Positions 30,643-41,195 of a stretch of 64,000 nt of DNA are shown here, in pieces. Below the pieces are notes generated by a model, which did not search any database, was not told the DNA's origin, and worked only from the letters and a program-made list of their open reading frames with translations. Numbering within the stretch: the first letter of the stretch is position 1; each line of letters opens with the position of its first letter. Origin of the DNA: Tridacna crocea (Eukaryota > Mollusca > Bivalvia > Cardiida > Cardiidae); NCBI GenBank assembly GCA_943736015.1, contig OX031056.1:65995277-66059276 (forward strand), written 5' to 3'. Position numbers and translations under genes: made by a program.

Positions 30643-30745
30643 AAGCCTAACACGTGACAAATCATTTTACGACAGCTATAAAACGCTAGCTTGCGAAATT
30701 GTAATAAACTGTGTCTTCTTCCTTGTTTTCCACTTTCAAAAATAG
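30643..30745 (+). repeat. Dispersed repeat also at 32768-32880
   Basis: TAACACGTGACAAATCATTT, GCTATAAAACGCTAGCTTGC and CTTCTTCCTTGTTTTCCACT match a same-orientation copy 2.1 kb downstream. Confidence 0.6.
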
Positions 30746-30753
30746 TATTTGGA

Positions 30754-31195
30754 CCATGCTCTGTGAAAAGGGGATTTAATGCATCTGCATAATCAACGGT
30801 ATCGAGTCAGGTCATCTGACTCAAAACTTTTTGCGAATTGTCAATTTTCATTCTGTCAAAGGACCAAGTTATCTTTTTTGTCCGTTAGTTGTTTATAATG
30901 TTAGTTTAGTTTAAAAATATTCATTTTACATCGATTGAGAAACAAGTTCTTACAACTTATGCTAATCTCTCTCAATTCTGCTTCCTGGGGACTTTACCAG
31001 TACTCGTGCCGAATGTGTGGGCCAATGAAAAACCCCGAAGTTGACACCCGCTTCCAGGTTTCGAACTTACGACCTTTTGGTTACGAGGCCGACGCTCCAC
31101 CTCACAACCACGAACACCACAAATCGTTAGACAATATGAATATTATGGATGCATCATTATGTGATGATATGCTTTATATTATACATTAGGGAGAT
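30754..31195 (+). mobile_element. Family C MITE, copy C5, interrupted by a SINE
   Basis: The left part has ATGCTCTGTGAAAAGGGGAT and a shrunken palindrome (GTCAGGTCATCTGAC). The right part (31116-31195) resumes with ATGGATGCATCATTATGTGA. The reverse SINE S1 copy lies between. Confidence 0.75.
30910..31115 (-). mobile_element. tRNA-derived SINE, family S1 (reverse copy)
   Basis: Reverse complement of the 18481-18700 copy: ATCGATTGAGAAACAAGTTC, CGAAGTTGACACCCGC, then B-box and A-box complements (GGTTTCGAACTTAC; CCGACGCTCCACCTCAC). Confidence 0.8.
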
Positions 31196-31203
31196 TTATA
31201 ATT

Positions 31204-31385
31204 AGTTGTAAGTTTAGGTAGCAGGGGGAAACTTGTTCACAGTTGTAAGTTTAGGTGGCAGGGGACTTGGAAACTTGTTCACGGATGTGGTAAATCATGT
31301 CGCCCCGAGCAGGCTCGGGGCGACATGATTTACCACAGCCGTAAAGAAGTTTCCATGTCCACTGCCACCTGACCGTACAACGAAT
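31204..31385. mobile_element. Family N palindrome, copy N1
   Basis: Arms run GTGGCAGGGGACTTGG ... AAATCATGTCGCCCCGAG and back from GGCTCGGGGCGACATGATTT to GCCACCTGACCGTACAAC. The left outer arm is duplicated (GTTGTAAGTTTAGGTAGC and GTTGTAAGTTTAGGTGGC). Confidence 0.85.
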
Positions 31386-31468
31386 GTATTATACTGCAAA
31401 GTTTTACCATTCCAACCTTTGTTAAGCGAATTTTACCTGCTTTTTTATGGTTTGAAAAGTACGTAGTA

Positions 31469-31961
31469 GAATTTCCCTTCTGAGTGCCCCAATTCAATTA
31501 AAACTGACGTTACTGAGAAATGACGTTATTTAAACCTTGGTAATACGTGCTAAAACGTGCAGCTTGGCGCATAATGTTATTGTGGAACTTGATCGACACC
31601 GCCATTTTGGATGTTGTGTTGATAGTTTAGTCATGTATACTGGGCTACCGAAAGGAAAACAGCCTTAAGTTGTTCTTTTCCAGTGTACATGATATATCTA
31701 TTATACTGCAAATAAATTTCGCGTGATCTGATTGGATAATATGCCCCGAAAATACATATCATGTACACTGGCAAAACTAAGTAAAACCAGTTTCCCTTTT
31801 GAGTGCCCCGTATACATCACTACACTTGCGACACAACATTCGAAATGGCGGTGTCCACCGATCACCAAACGACACGTTTATGCACCAAACTGCACGGTTG
31901 AGTGACGTAAGTTCCAGGTGACGTCATTTTTCATTGAATTGGGGCACTCAGAAGGGAATTC
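31469..31961. mobile_element. Family O long foldback, copy O1
   Basis: 493 bp with ~215-bp imperfect arms and a ~55-bp loop (ATCTGATTGGATAATATGCC). Ends GAATTTCCCTTCTGAGTGCC and GGCACTCAGAAGGGAATTC. A partial second copy is O2; a loop fragment recurs inverted at 32104-32139. Confidence 0.85.
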
Positions 31962-32029
31962 CTATTTTACCAGCATGCTCGATTCGTGAGATTATAAACA
32001 TGAAAATTCTATATATGCCTTCGGCTCGG

Positions 32030-32098
32030 GGCGACATGATTCACCACAGCCGTGAACAAGTTTCCAAGTCCCCTGCCACCTGACCGTACAACTAATAA
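32030..32098 (+). mobile_element. Family N half-palindrome, copy N2
   Basis: Starts at the N centre (GGCTCGGGGCGACATGATT) and runs through the right arm to GCCACCTGACCGTACAAC. The left arm is absent. Confidence 0.8.
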
Positions 32099-32261
32099 TG
32101 TTCAGGGCATATTATCCAATCAGATCACGAGAAATTTCAGCATTTTGACCTTTTCCACCGATATTATTTCAAAGCCTGTTTCTTCAAACACGTAACAAGA
32201 AAATTTTGATGCATAACATCAATGGCGCCGCAAATCGGTTGTTTCTGAAATAAGGCACATT

Positions 32262-32606
32262 ACAGCATTTCAAATTGTCCAAAGTAGATTTTTGCAGAAT
32301 TCAGTGAGAAATGGACTGAAAACCCTAAATAATCTTTAGACTAAACACTTAAAAAAGAAAGAGGCAATAATGGTAAGACACAATGATGGCCATTTTTCTG
32401 CGAAATTTAACGTAAGTTCAATTGGAGCTATGCACAAAAGCAATTGTGACTCGAAAAACAACACAAGAAAATAGTATTAAAACTAGGTTGTGCATTACCA
32501 AATTGATATCTAAAAAAACAGGGTATGGAATGACGAAAGTGGGTACGAAATGATCAAAATGAGTTCGAAATGACAAAAATAAAAACGAGTATAGGTAGGT
32601 AGGAAA
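32262..32606 (-). repeat. Family Z repeat, copy Z2
   Basis: Reverse-complement match to Z1, including AATAATGGTAAGACAC and AATAGTATTAAAACTAGG, and the short GGGTACGAAATGATCAAAAT direct repeats. Confidence 0.7.
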
Positions 32607-32767
32607 TGATCAAAGTTGTATGAAGTGGCCTAGGTACAAATGGCTTATTACCAAATGACTGGAAGCCGAGTAAACAGTATGGCTGCCTCCATAGGTACTT
32701 TTCAAAAGCGAATGAAAAAATAGTGATGCCGCTCATGCGGCGCCACAATAAACACGTAAGCTTTTGT

Positions 32768-32880
32768 ACAGGGTTACAGTAACACGTGACGAAATAAATC
32801 ATTTTTCCACAGCAATAAAACTCGCTAATTTCAGAAATTAACTGTAGAGTTTCTTCCTTGTTATTCATTTCAAAGATTAC
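32768..32880 (+). repeat. Dispersed repeat also at 30643-30745
   Basis: TAACACGTGACGAAATAAAT, CAATAAAACTCGCTAATTTC and TTTCTTCCTTGTTATTCATT. Confidence 0.6.
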
Positions 32881-32948
32881 TTTTTTCTTAATAGGTATTC
32901 TACATACAAATACAATAAAATGCTTTTAAGAGGCCAATAGAAGTTTAA

Positions 32949-33168
32949 CCCATTACCACACAATCCATACTTTTGACGACTCTGAGACAGAAACCTTTAA
33001 AAAACATTGTGGGAAAAGGAGAAAACGCTGGTTACCAGCATTTTCTCCTTTTCCCACAATGCCTTCTACCTTTCCCAAAGGAGTTCCATTTTTTAGTCAC
33101 ATTTATTTTGTCGTCTACAAACATTTTCCATTTTGACAAGCCTAAAACTTTGTTGTTTAGTAAAGATC
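32949..33168 (-). mobile_element. Family A MITE, copy A17
   Basis: TTAA 32945-32948; CCCATTACCACACAATCC; hairpin GGAGAAAACGCTGGTTACC / AGCATTTTCTCC (one arm mutated). Right end GTTGTTTAGTAAAGAT. Confidence 0.88.
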
Positions 33169-33231
33169 TAAAGTTTCACTTCATTTATTTATCAAGACAA
33201 GCGTAAGTTCCAAAACCATTGAGGACTTGGT

Positions 33232-33420
33232 TCCTGACCAAACGACAATGTTTAAATCGTCTCGAAATTCAAACTCGGCTGTTATAGTTACACACGGCAA
33301 TATGAACTCGTCGAAATGACAGGTTTTTTTTTTTCCATTAAAGGTAAGAAAACAAGGATGGAAACGGGAGGGAGAAAATACTGTTTATCAGCATTCTTTT
33401 CCCTTAATACTTGTGACCCG
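33232..33420 (+). mobile_element. Family A MITE, copy A18 (strongly diverged)
   Basis: CTGACCAAACGACAATGTTT and GGAGAAAATACTGTTTATC / AGCATTCTTTTCCC are recognisable; the rest is eroded. Confidence 0.55.
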
Positions 33421-33594
33421 TCATGCAAAAAAGGGACCATCTGGGAATTCTGTGCATCAATTCATCATTAGATGCATCAATTAGATGAAAATAGATCAAC
33501 GATAGTGCAGGTCAATTTAAACTGATAGTTCAAAAATAATTGTATAATAAAGTAGAATGACCATTTTTCATACAGAAAATATTATAAAAGCGAA

Positions 33595-33648
33595 AAGTGT
33601 CAACCCTTGTCAGACTGCGCAATTAGGTTCGATACTTTTCGCAGTTCC
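33595..33648 (+). mobile_element. Family C fragment beside W2
   Basis: AAAGTGTCAACCCTTGTCAG, ACTGCGCAATTAG and TCGATACTTTTCGC resemble a collapsed C palindrome. W2 is inserted at its right. Confidence 0.55.
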
Positions 33649-34202
33649 CATCTTCGCAAGCCAAGGATACTAACTCCACGTTGTTCGTTACGTACCCTTG
33701 GCCGCTCTCCTCTTTAAAAATCGGAACTCCCGCTGCGCCACCTATCGAATATCACGAGTTGCGTAACCTTTGCTGATGTTATTTCTGACCGATCAAAATG
33801 CCAAATTTGTTAGGCTATGCATCAAATATGGCTGCGCTTTCGGATTCTTCACAATTTTCTGAAATCAAAATAAGACGAACAGATGTACAATGATTCTCAA
33901 TCATTAATATGTACAACTCGTCCTAATATTTCACATAATCGTAAACTATGAAAAAAGAAATCATTTAATATCGATCATCTACTCTTTTTTGGCAAATTTT
34001 TGTCACAAACACGACAACTTTTGTTTTTGACGGGCGCCACCATTTTTGTTTTCTGGTTTGCAAAAGATTTCTTTTTACGGATGGTTTGATTGGATGCGAT
34101 GGGTTTTGATCGCAGCCAATGAAATGACGCAGCTGGAGCTTCGAATTTTACAGAGGCGAGTGGCCAAGGGTACTACCTTAGTATCCTTGGCCTGCGACGA
34201 TG
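33649..34202 (+). mobile_element. Family W element, copy W2
   Basis: 554 bp, ends CATCTTCGCAAGCCAAGG and CCTTGGCCTGCGACGATG. Flanking nonamers CGCAGTTCC (33640-33648) and TGCAGTTCT (34203-34211) match at 7 of 9 positions. The interior is largely unlike W1. Contains GCGCCACCATTTTTG and TGATTGGATGCGATGGG; no transposase seen. Confidence 0.8.
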
Positions 34203-34211
34203 TGCAGTTCT

Positions 34212-34545
34212 CAGAAGGTTTCCTTTTTGCGCGACGGGATTAATAAAACACGAAGTGGTTATGTAAAAGGGTAAAAATACTGTAGTCAGAGGCATTCTCA
34301 CCAAACTTGAGCTTTTACAATCATGTATAACGTGTCAGGTGAGCAATTTGTCGAGCAAATTTTACGCATCACTGAGATAAAACGTATTTACTTCTATAAT
34401 TCATTTCCACTTTATGGCAAAAATAATAGTCGATTGCGGTTTTTACCAATCCTATAAATTTACCATTACGTTGAACATATCAGGTGTGAAATTTAACACG
34501 AATACATGTAATTTTTACATCACTAAAGGAAAACGCGTTTATTAC
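34212..34545. other. Unassigned DNA
   Basis: Nothing recognised between W2 and G3. Confidence 0.4.
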
Positions 34546-35107
34546 TTTAAAAGTGGATATTTTGATTTTTCATATCTCACCAAATAAAAAAATATATAAT
34601 ATCACTGAAATTTATCAGAAAAACCGATAAAAATCATCGATAATTAAGAATCATAAAATTATAAAAAAAAAAAAAACTTGGTGTTTCCTTAAAAGGCTAC
34701 GTAGCTTCTTAAAAAGCATATTGTATTGTTAGATTTCTTGCCCCCCCCCCCCCAAAAAAAAAAATCATTGAGGGGATGTCAAAAGACTGGTATATGACCA
34801 ATGACGCTTAAAGTCCATAACATAACAAACATTTGATTATTTTCCATAATGTCTTCTTTGGATGCTATGTTTAAACCTTCTTCTTTGTATTTCCGGTATG
34901 TAGATGAGCGAGTTGCTCATGTAAAAATAGACGGCGTTTCCCATCGGGGTGTGGGCCGTAGCAAATCTCTAATTTCTCTTGTTGTTCGATTGTTTTCGGC
35001 TACTGGGGTTTTATGAATGAAAATTAAAAGGCTTTGGGAGTAACAAGATGATTTTTTTTTTGTATTTTTGTAAAATTTTCGCCCCAAAACCTGAAGGGCC
35101 ACCTTAA
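34546..35107 (-). mobile_element. Family G repeat, copy G3
   Basis: Reverse orientation: TTTAAAAGTGGATATTTTGA to CCTGAAGGGCCACCTTAAA. Shares TGTATTTCCGGTATGTAGAT and GGCTTTGGGAGTAA. Contains a C14 run near 34740. Confidence 0.85.
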
Positions 35108-35122
35108 ATGTCTATACCTCAT

Positions 35123-35838
35123 GCTATGACGAAAGGGGGCTTAATGCATTTCCGTGTTGCATGATACGAAGCAAGTCGTCACCTATTTATAGATTCATTC
35201 ATTTTGTATAACAGCTAACTGAATCACGAGGTAAACTGGTCCCCTGCCTTGTAGAAAATTGACCAATAGCCAAAAGTTTCTCTTCAGGTCAGCCTGTGCG
35301 GATCGCGCAGGCTTACCTAAATCGATACTTTTTGCAGATGCATAAAGCCATGTTGGGCCTAGCTATGGGGTTGACTGAGCTATGGGGTTGACCGAGCAAT
35401 GGGGTTGACCGAACTATGGGGTTGACCGAGCTATGGGGTTGACCGAACTATGGGGTTGACCGAGTTATGGGGTCGACCGAACTATTGGGTTGACCGAACT
35501 ATGGGGTTAACCGAACTATGGGGTTGACCGAACTATGGGGTTGACCGTGCTATGGGTCTGAACCCCAAAAGTTATACGAACTTTTGGGTTGGAGATTTTG
35601 GAAATGCTGATGATGATGGTCATGATCATGATAACGACGACGACGACGATGTTGATGATGATGACGAACTATGGTGTTCAACTCCAAAGTTCGGTCCAAC
35701 GGTGATAACCTAGGTTATCCGACCGAACTATTGGGTTGAAAATTTAAAACCCCAAAGTTCATACGAACTTTTGGGTTCAACCCCTTAGTTCGGTCAACCA
35801 CATAGTTCGGTCCAACAAAGCCCCCTTTTCACAGATTA
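35123..35838 (-). mobile_element. Family C MITE, copy C7, with M in its terminal repeat
   Basis: GGGGGCTTAATGCATTTCC, TGACCAATAGCCAAAAG, palindrome CAGGTCAGCCTGTGCGGATC / GCGCAGGCTTACCT, GCAGATGCATAAAGCC. The terminal repeat continues as CCCCTTTTCACAG after M. Confidence 0.8.
35350..35816. mobile_element. Element M: minisatellite-ended foldback
   Basis: 467 bp between AAAGCC (35344-35349) and AAAGCC (35817-35822). The left part is ~12 tandem copies of a 17-bp unit CTATGGGGTTGACCGAG (35363-35561). The right part carries the same unit inverted (GGTTGAACCC and GGTTGACCGAAC on the minus strand). The middle has hairpins around CCCAAAAGTTATACGAAC and a GAT/GAC triplet array (35608-35667). Confidence 0.8.
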
Positions 35839-35919
35839 GACCCTTATGTACCTTTGTAAAACCACAAAAAAAAAAACTCGTTCGAAGGGACCCGGTCAAA
35901 CGCAGGGCTAATCTTTTAA

Positions 35920-36008
35920 CCCATAACCATATGGTGCCGATTATTAACGACTTTGAGAAAGAAGCTATTTGCGAAACATTGTTGGAAAAGGGAAAAAATG
36001 CTGGCATT
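35920..36008 (-). mobile_element. Family A half-element, copy A19
   Basis: TTAA 35916-35919; CCCATAACCATATGGTGCC; stops at AAAAAATGCTGG, two or three bases from the hairpin centre, and is joined to a family J end. Confidence 0.75.
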
Positions 36009-36010
36009 TT

Positions 36011-36034
36011 TTTGTCATTTCTCTGCATTACACT
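36011..36034. mobile_element. Family J terminal fragment
   Basis: GTCATTTCTCTGCATTACA equals the right terminus of J2. Confidence 0.75.
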
Positions 36035-36062
36035 GGCTGGAAATGCTACCTTGGTCGTTATC

Positions 36063-36412
36063 TGCGCATGTCATATTCTTCGAAGATTCGATCTGTCTTA
36101 TATTACGCATCACAAGCCCCGATATCGGGAAACTGTAGTATTACACTCTATAAAGTAGAAATGTAGAAAATATCTTTTATAAATACGACTGAGGAGAAAT
36201 GAGACCTGTTTTAGCTCCAGATTTCTCTAAACTGCTGATCATAGCTGAGTGAATTGCACGAGGTAGCGTTTAAATGAGTAAACGTTTATTTTAGTTTGAA
36301 ATTCAAAGTAATGGTTGTCGCGTAGGAAAGTGGTTCGGTCCTGTATATATCAAGGATGCCCAAATTAGATAGATGAGTATTTATAGAATGCCATCTAGCG
36401 GAAGATAATGCT
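36063..36412 (+). repeat. Family R repeat, copy R1
   Basis: GCGCATGTCATATTCTTCG to ATGCCATCTAGCGGAAGATA. Landmarks AGCTCCAGATTTCTCTAAAC and AGTAAACGTTTATTTTAG. Asymmetric, no inverted ends seen; related to R2-R4. Confidence 0.8.
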
Positions 36413-36527
36413 ACCTGGGTCGAAAATTTTCAAGCACATGAGCCACGCTCTGGCAAAAGATGTTGTAATGAAACCACGTGCTGTGTGACGCGTGACACCG
36501 AGCAGGTCATCTCATAATTTTTGGGTC

Positions 36528-36712
36528 TATAGGAACAATTTTGTTTCACAACTTACACATGGTAGAATGGTCTTTGAACACGCAGAAAATTGACCAAAAG
36601 CGCAAAAAGTTTCGACCCAGGTCAGCCTGCGCGGACTGCGCAGGCTGACCTGGGTCGAATCTTTTTGCAAATGCATTGAATCCCCTTTCCACCGAACATT
36701 TCTCATACAGTC
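36528..36712 (-). mobile_element. Family C MITE, copy C8
   Basis: AATGGTCTTTGAACACGCAG, then a perfect palindrome GACCCAGGTCAGCCTGCGCG / GACTGCGCAGGCTGACCTGG, then TTTTTGCAAATGCATTGAAT. Confidence 0.88.
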
Positions 36713-36720
36713 ATGCATAT

Positions 36721-37439
36721 GTCGTAGTCCGGATAAGAATCTAGTCAGATCTGGAATCTGCCCAGGCAGATCCGGAGTTAGCCTGGCATTCAAGCCCTGC
36801 ATTTAAGTCATTCTAATAAACAAGGTACACAACTACAGCAAAGTCACAGAAATATGTGTTGTTACTTGGCCTTCTTCTGTAATACAGTAATCAGACATTC
36901 AGAACATTGAGGACACATAGTATTTGTTTTGCAGTTTTACTTGATGATTTTGTTTTAATGAAAAGGTCCTATTTAACGGACTGACACCAGTCTAATCCGG
37001 AGTTTACCTAGACCAAAATAGACTTATAATTTTGTGTAGACCAAAATAGATTGTTTTCCGTTTTTCTTTTCAATCATATTAATCCACATATGTTTATAAC
37101 TGAGAGATATTTTTTATATCTTAAAATATTCATTTTTTTCCAAAGTTGCTCCGTATTCCACATTTTTTAAAAATTTTGTTGAAATGCAAAACATTCAAAA
37201 TTTATTCCTACTCTGAATTTCTGATTAAAACTCCTTTTATTTTGGAGTTTAATTTAAATAAGATGGTTTATATGTAGTCACACTATGTTAAATGAGAAAA
37301 TATTCAAATACGATTTAGGCAGGTTATGGAGCTGCCTTGCCAAACTTGAACCCTATTTTGGTGTAGGCAGAATTCCAGTTATTTATAGGCAGATTCCGGA
37401 TCTGCGTAGATTCCAGTTTGGACTACGACATAATCATGT
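36721..37439 (+). mobile_element. Family K element, copy K2, with L1 inside
   Basis: Inverted ends GTCGTAGTCCGGATAAG and CCAGTTTGGACTACGAC, then AGATCTGGAATCTGCC / GGCAGATTCCGGATCTGC. About 490 bp after L1 and its duplication are removed. No coding sequence. Confidence 0.85.
36779..36994 (+). mobile_element. Family L MITE, copy L1, 9-bp target duplication
   Basis: 216 bp, ends TAGCCTGGCATTCAAG and CTGACACCAGTCTA. Perfect 9-bp duplication ATCCGGAGT at 36770-36778 and 36995-37003. Excision restores the K sequence. Mutator-type by duplication length (inference). Confidence 0.92.
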
Positions 37440-38777
37440 GTTTTTTTTTCCCCAAACTGATCTCAGTGCCTCAACTTTGTTTCTCGAGATAAATTGGGTT
37501 AGAATTCTGCTTCAAGACACAGTCCATTGATTCATTTAATTGATGTTGCATTCAATTGATTGGTTTTCTGGATGCCAGCAAAAAAAAAGTCATTACAAAT
37601 TGAAAGCAGAATCTAGCGTCAACATGCGTTCTGATTCATGCTGTATGGTGTTTGTTTTTTGTGCTAATATTGCATGCAAGTCTTATTGGTTTTGAAATGC
37701 AATGCTGTTTAAACTGAATTAATTATAGGTTTATACAACCATCTTTCTCGAGGAAATTTGTTATGCAGCTTTTACAAGCCTTTGATGGTAAAATTAATCA
37801 GTTTCAGTCTCAAAGAGAATAAATAAGGAATATAAACTTCATTACTTAGACACGATGTTTAATTCATTTTCGGAAAATTCATTATTTTGATTAGCCTTTC
37901 TAGAAACACAGATACTTCTTTTTGTCATTTTCAAATGACTTTAGAGAGCCATTTTACTTTTCAAACCGTAAATCAAAATGTTTTCTTTATAATAGGAAAA
38001 GTTGTATGCTTATAAGATTTAAACCAAGAGGACCATGATGGCCCTATATGGCTCACCTGAGTACTAAGCAGTAAAGGTCTACAATGAAGATAAACACCAA
38101 ATATCAAAGTTCAAGGTCAAATAATTCTGACAGGGTATGTAACATGTGCAAAAAGCATATTCTTCTTTTCCGAAAATGCTTTCACAACTTTTCTTGTTCA
38201 GGATCATTGAAAGTCAGGATTGTATGGTAACCGATTAAATTAACTTGGAAGGCCAGGCATTAATTTCCTGATCAAAATAGTGGTCAAATGACAGATTGCA
38301 ACATCATTCGCTCATAGGCAAGACAAAAATGAGACTTGTCTCAGTAACTTTTGATTAAATGTCAAAGGATGTTGGCTGAGACAGTAATCAAGCCAGTGCA
38401 AACTCGGAATCCTAGACTCACAGCTCACAACATTACTGACTGATCTATCGAGGCTAAACAAGTCCAGGATGTGAAAGGTAATCCCATTTTCTGTGACATA
38501 TCTTGCAGAAAAAAAAATGTATCTAAAGACTATCCAAAGGAAAACATGTTTGAAGTTTCATAAATGCCAAGGACTTTAGAAGATATTCGTCAAGGTGAAT
38601 GGATGGGCAAACTGGCTGTAAGTGGTCCATCATGAAATTATACATTTAGTTCCCTTTTTTGATAACATGTCGTTTCATGAAATAAAATCAAATAACTATT
38701 GTCTGTCGCTTAACAAGATGAAGTTTAATTACATTTTGTCCTGTAGTGAAAGAGATATAGAAATGGACTAGATCTTT
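37440..38777. other. Sparse AT-rich DNA with a family A half-element
   Basis: Only 38150-38250 is recognised: AGCATATTCTTCTTTTCCG to AGGATTGTATGGTAAC, the right half of a family A copy starting near the hairpin centre. The rest is unassigned. Confidence 0.55.
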
Positions 38778-38912
38778 GAGTAGAATGGTCCTTCGACATG
38801 CTAAAGATCAACGAAAGCAAAATGTTTCGACCCAAGTTAGCCTGCGTGGACTGTGCTGGCTGACCTGGGCTATATTTTTGAAAATGCTTTAAACCTCTTT
38901 TTCAAGGGACAT
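38778..38912 (-). mobile_element. Family C MITE fragment, copy C9
   Basis: GAATGGTCCTTCGACATGC, palindrome GACCCAAGTTAGCCTGCGTG / GACTGTGCTGGCTGACCTGG, TTTTTGAAAATGCTTTAAAC. Confidence 0.8.
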
Positions 38913-38985
38913 GAACTATTTGTTTAGCATTACAAGTATCAGGCTATTTCCCTTTATTTGTTCTTCATTATGAAAGCATTTTGAC

Positions 38986-39170
38986 ACTTTAGCTGCCATG
39001 CGCGACTCAGTGGTCATTTGCGGACAGTGTAGATCCAGGATCAGACTGCACAGAACGTGCAGTCTGATCTTGGATCTACACTGTCCGATAAGGAGATATT
39101 CTTTCCCAAGATATACCCTTAAAACAGCAACAGTTGTGTTTTTACCATCAGCTTGAAGGTTTGGCTTGTA
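38986..39170 (+). mobile_element. Family B MITE, copy B12
   Basis: AGCTGCCATGCGCGACTCAG, hairpin GATCAGACTGCAC, AGAAC, GTGCAGTCTGATC, tail CATCAGCTTGAAGGTTTGGC. Confidence 0.88.
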
Positions 39171-39183
39171 TTTTCCGGTCTTT

Positions 39184-39216
39184 TTGAGTCGCCTGTTTGC
39201 GTAGCAAACAGGCTCT
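39184..39216. repeat. Short hairpin
   Basis: GAGTCGCCTGTTTGCG and TAGCAAACAGGCTC pair as a stem with a small loop. A second GTCGCC hairpin lies at 41534-41562 (GGTCGCCGGC / GCCGGGCGACC). They might mark ends of one unit, but no further match was found. Confidence 0.45.
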
Positions 39217-39984
39217 CATTGTTATCGTCCTGATCTATGGGGTGACGTAAGCATACCTCCGGCCTTGTACTGCTTCCTGTCCCAAATTCCGGTTTACGAG
39301 ATAAAACAGTTTTCTAACAAGAGAAAAAGAAGACGCAAGAGCGTCAAAGGTCGCCCGAAAATGATTTTTTTTCTTTCCATCATTAAACAAATATGCAGTC
39401 AAGAGAATATATCCGACTTCAATTTTTTCAGTTATTCTTCATTTGAGAAAAAAGTAGATATTGTTTTCTAATAAATTGACATGACAATAGTGACCTACAT
39501 TGTCATATAACCAACTGTCAAGATAAAGTATGGGTTTTCGAGCTGGAAAACGTTCAAATGCCCGATTTACATTTTATGCTACTTTTATGTCTATTTTCAA
39601 TTTCGCCATCTGAGAATAACTGCATAATGAAAAAAAAAATGCGACAAATATATTTTTTCAGCCATGATTACAAAAATATTTTATTTCGTTTATAACTGGA
39701 GATATAATTGGTCAATGACTACAAATGAAATAAACGCATTTGAAACCATACGTGGTTACCAAATACTTTACTTTACAACTTATATTATAGTAAATTATAT
39801 TTCCAATGCCAATTTTGTTTTTCCATTGCGCCTATCCCGCGCAATGGAAATTTGAAATGAAGTTTTATTATCTGGGTACTCAATAGGTATTGGGAAAAAA
39901 GTTTCAGTTTATTTCACTTATAACTTATAACTTAACACATAATCTTTATTTTGCCCACCAAATGACAAAATTTTTAGAACAATC

Positions 39985-40180
39985 CGAAATATCTGAGGAC
40001 GGCGTAGATCAAGATCAGACTTACCAAAATTACAATCTGATCCTAGATTCACGCAATGTAATGTACCGGTATATAAAATGATACATGTAACCAAAGCCGA
40101 TCAGTGAAATATCTGAAGAGGGTGTAGATCAAGATCAGACTTACCAAAACTGAAGTCTGATCCTAGATTCACGCAGTCTA
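39985..40180 (+). repeat. Two diverged B-like hairpins in direct repeat
   Basis: GGCGTAGATCAAGATCAGAC / TCTGATCCTAGATTCACGC and a second copy ~125 bp later (GGTGTAGATCAAGATCAGAC). Both have TTACCAAAA loops unlike the usual B loop. Confidence 0.7.
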
Positions 40181-40527
40181 ATGCATGTTAGCTGATATAT
40201 AAATCAAGTTATTATCCATTTTAAAATTCAATCTGAACTTTAAGACCTGTGTTGGGTGCATTATATTGTACTTGTTCGAACTTGGTAATTTTTCCATTTC
40301 CCCTTCTGAGATTACCTGCTTAAAGAAGGAAATATTGCTACAAATATATTTTTTAACAGTAAAAACTTTGTATTTCAATATTCCTGCAGATATACCCTAG
40401 GAAAGATATACGAGTACAAATACACACGTTTGAAATAATACATATTTACTTTATATAGTAACAAATGTATAATGTCTATTGCGTACTTTCTTTTCCATTG
40501 CGCCAGTCCCGCACAAAGGAAATTTAA

Positions 40528-40747
40528 CCCTTTCCCAAACAATCCCTGGTTTTTACGGATCAAGAATAGTAGCCTTTTGAAAACATTGTGGAAAAAGCAG
40601 AAAATGCTGGTAACTAGCATTTTCTGCTTTTCCCACAATGTTTTCTACCCTATCATAGACAGAAATCATCTTTTCAGCAAGAGTTTAAATTTCGTCTTCT
40701 AATGCTTTCAATTTGGTCTAGTCCAAAAGTTTGTCGTTTGGAAAGGG
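40528..40747 (-). mobile_element. Family A MITE, copy A21
   Basis: TTAA 40524-40527, right flank TTCA. CCCTTTCCCAAACAATCCC; hairpin GCAGAAAATGCTGGTAACT / AGCATTTTCTGC. The GGAG-to-GCAG change is mirrored in the other arm. Confidence 0.9.
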
Positions 40748-41127
40748 TTCAAAGGTTTTAACATTAGTACTTATAAGTATAAAGAAATTCTAATCATTTT
40801 CTTCAATTAACTACCCATAAGAAAATACATTAAAGACCTGTAACACTTTAGGTACAATATACTGTTGGTAAATTTTTCATTTCGCCATCTAGGAATACGT
40901 GCATAAAGGAAAAATATCACTACAAGTACATTTTTTTCAACGGTACAAAAACATAATTTTTGGTTTTTACTTGTAAATTACCTTTAACGGGTAGAAAAAA
41001 TCAAATCATTATTGTTATTCTATTTAATATTAAACAGGCATGATATATTTCCATGCGTACTGTTTTCTTTTCCATTCCGTCCATTGCTCTAGAATATTTC
41101 CAATCCGCTCTTTAGGCCTACCGGTAA

Positions 41128-41195
41128 AGAGTCATTATCTCCCGCTAGATGGCATTCTATAAATACTTGAATCATCGAAGAATGTGACATGCACA
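41128..41195 (-). repeat. Family R repeat, copy R2 (internally deleted)
   Basis: TTATCTCCCGCTAGATGGCA joined to CATCGAAGAATGTGACATGC: both family ends are present with about 280 bp missing between them. Confidence 0.8.

Larger units (their letters stand above)
39500..41090. repeat. Three diverged tandem units
   Basis: Recurring blocks: TTTTTCCATTGCGC with AATGGAAATTTGAAATG (39821-39858); TTTTCCATTGCGCCAGTCCC (40492-40511); and TTCCATTCCGTCCATTGC (~41072). Each follows a block with a CATAA...CTACAAATATATTTTTT core (39600-39660, 40310-40350, 40870-40935). B- and A-type elements lie within. Confidence 0.6.
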
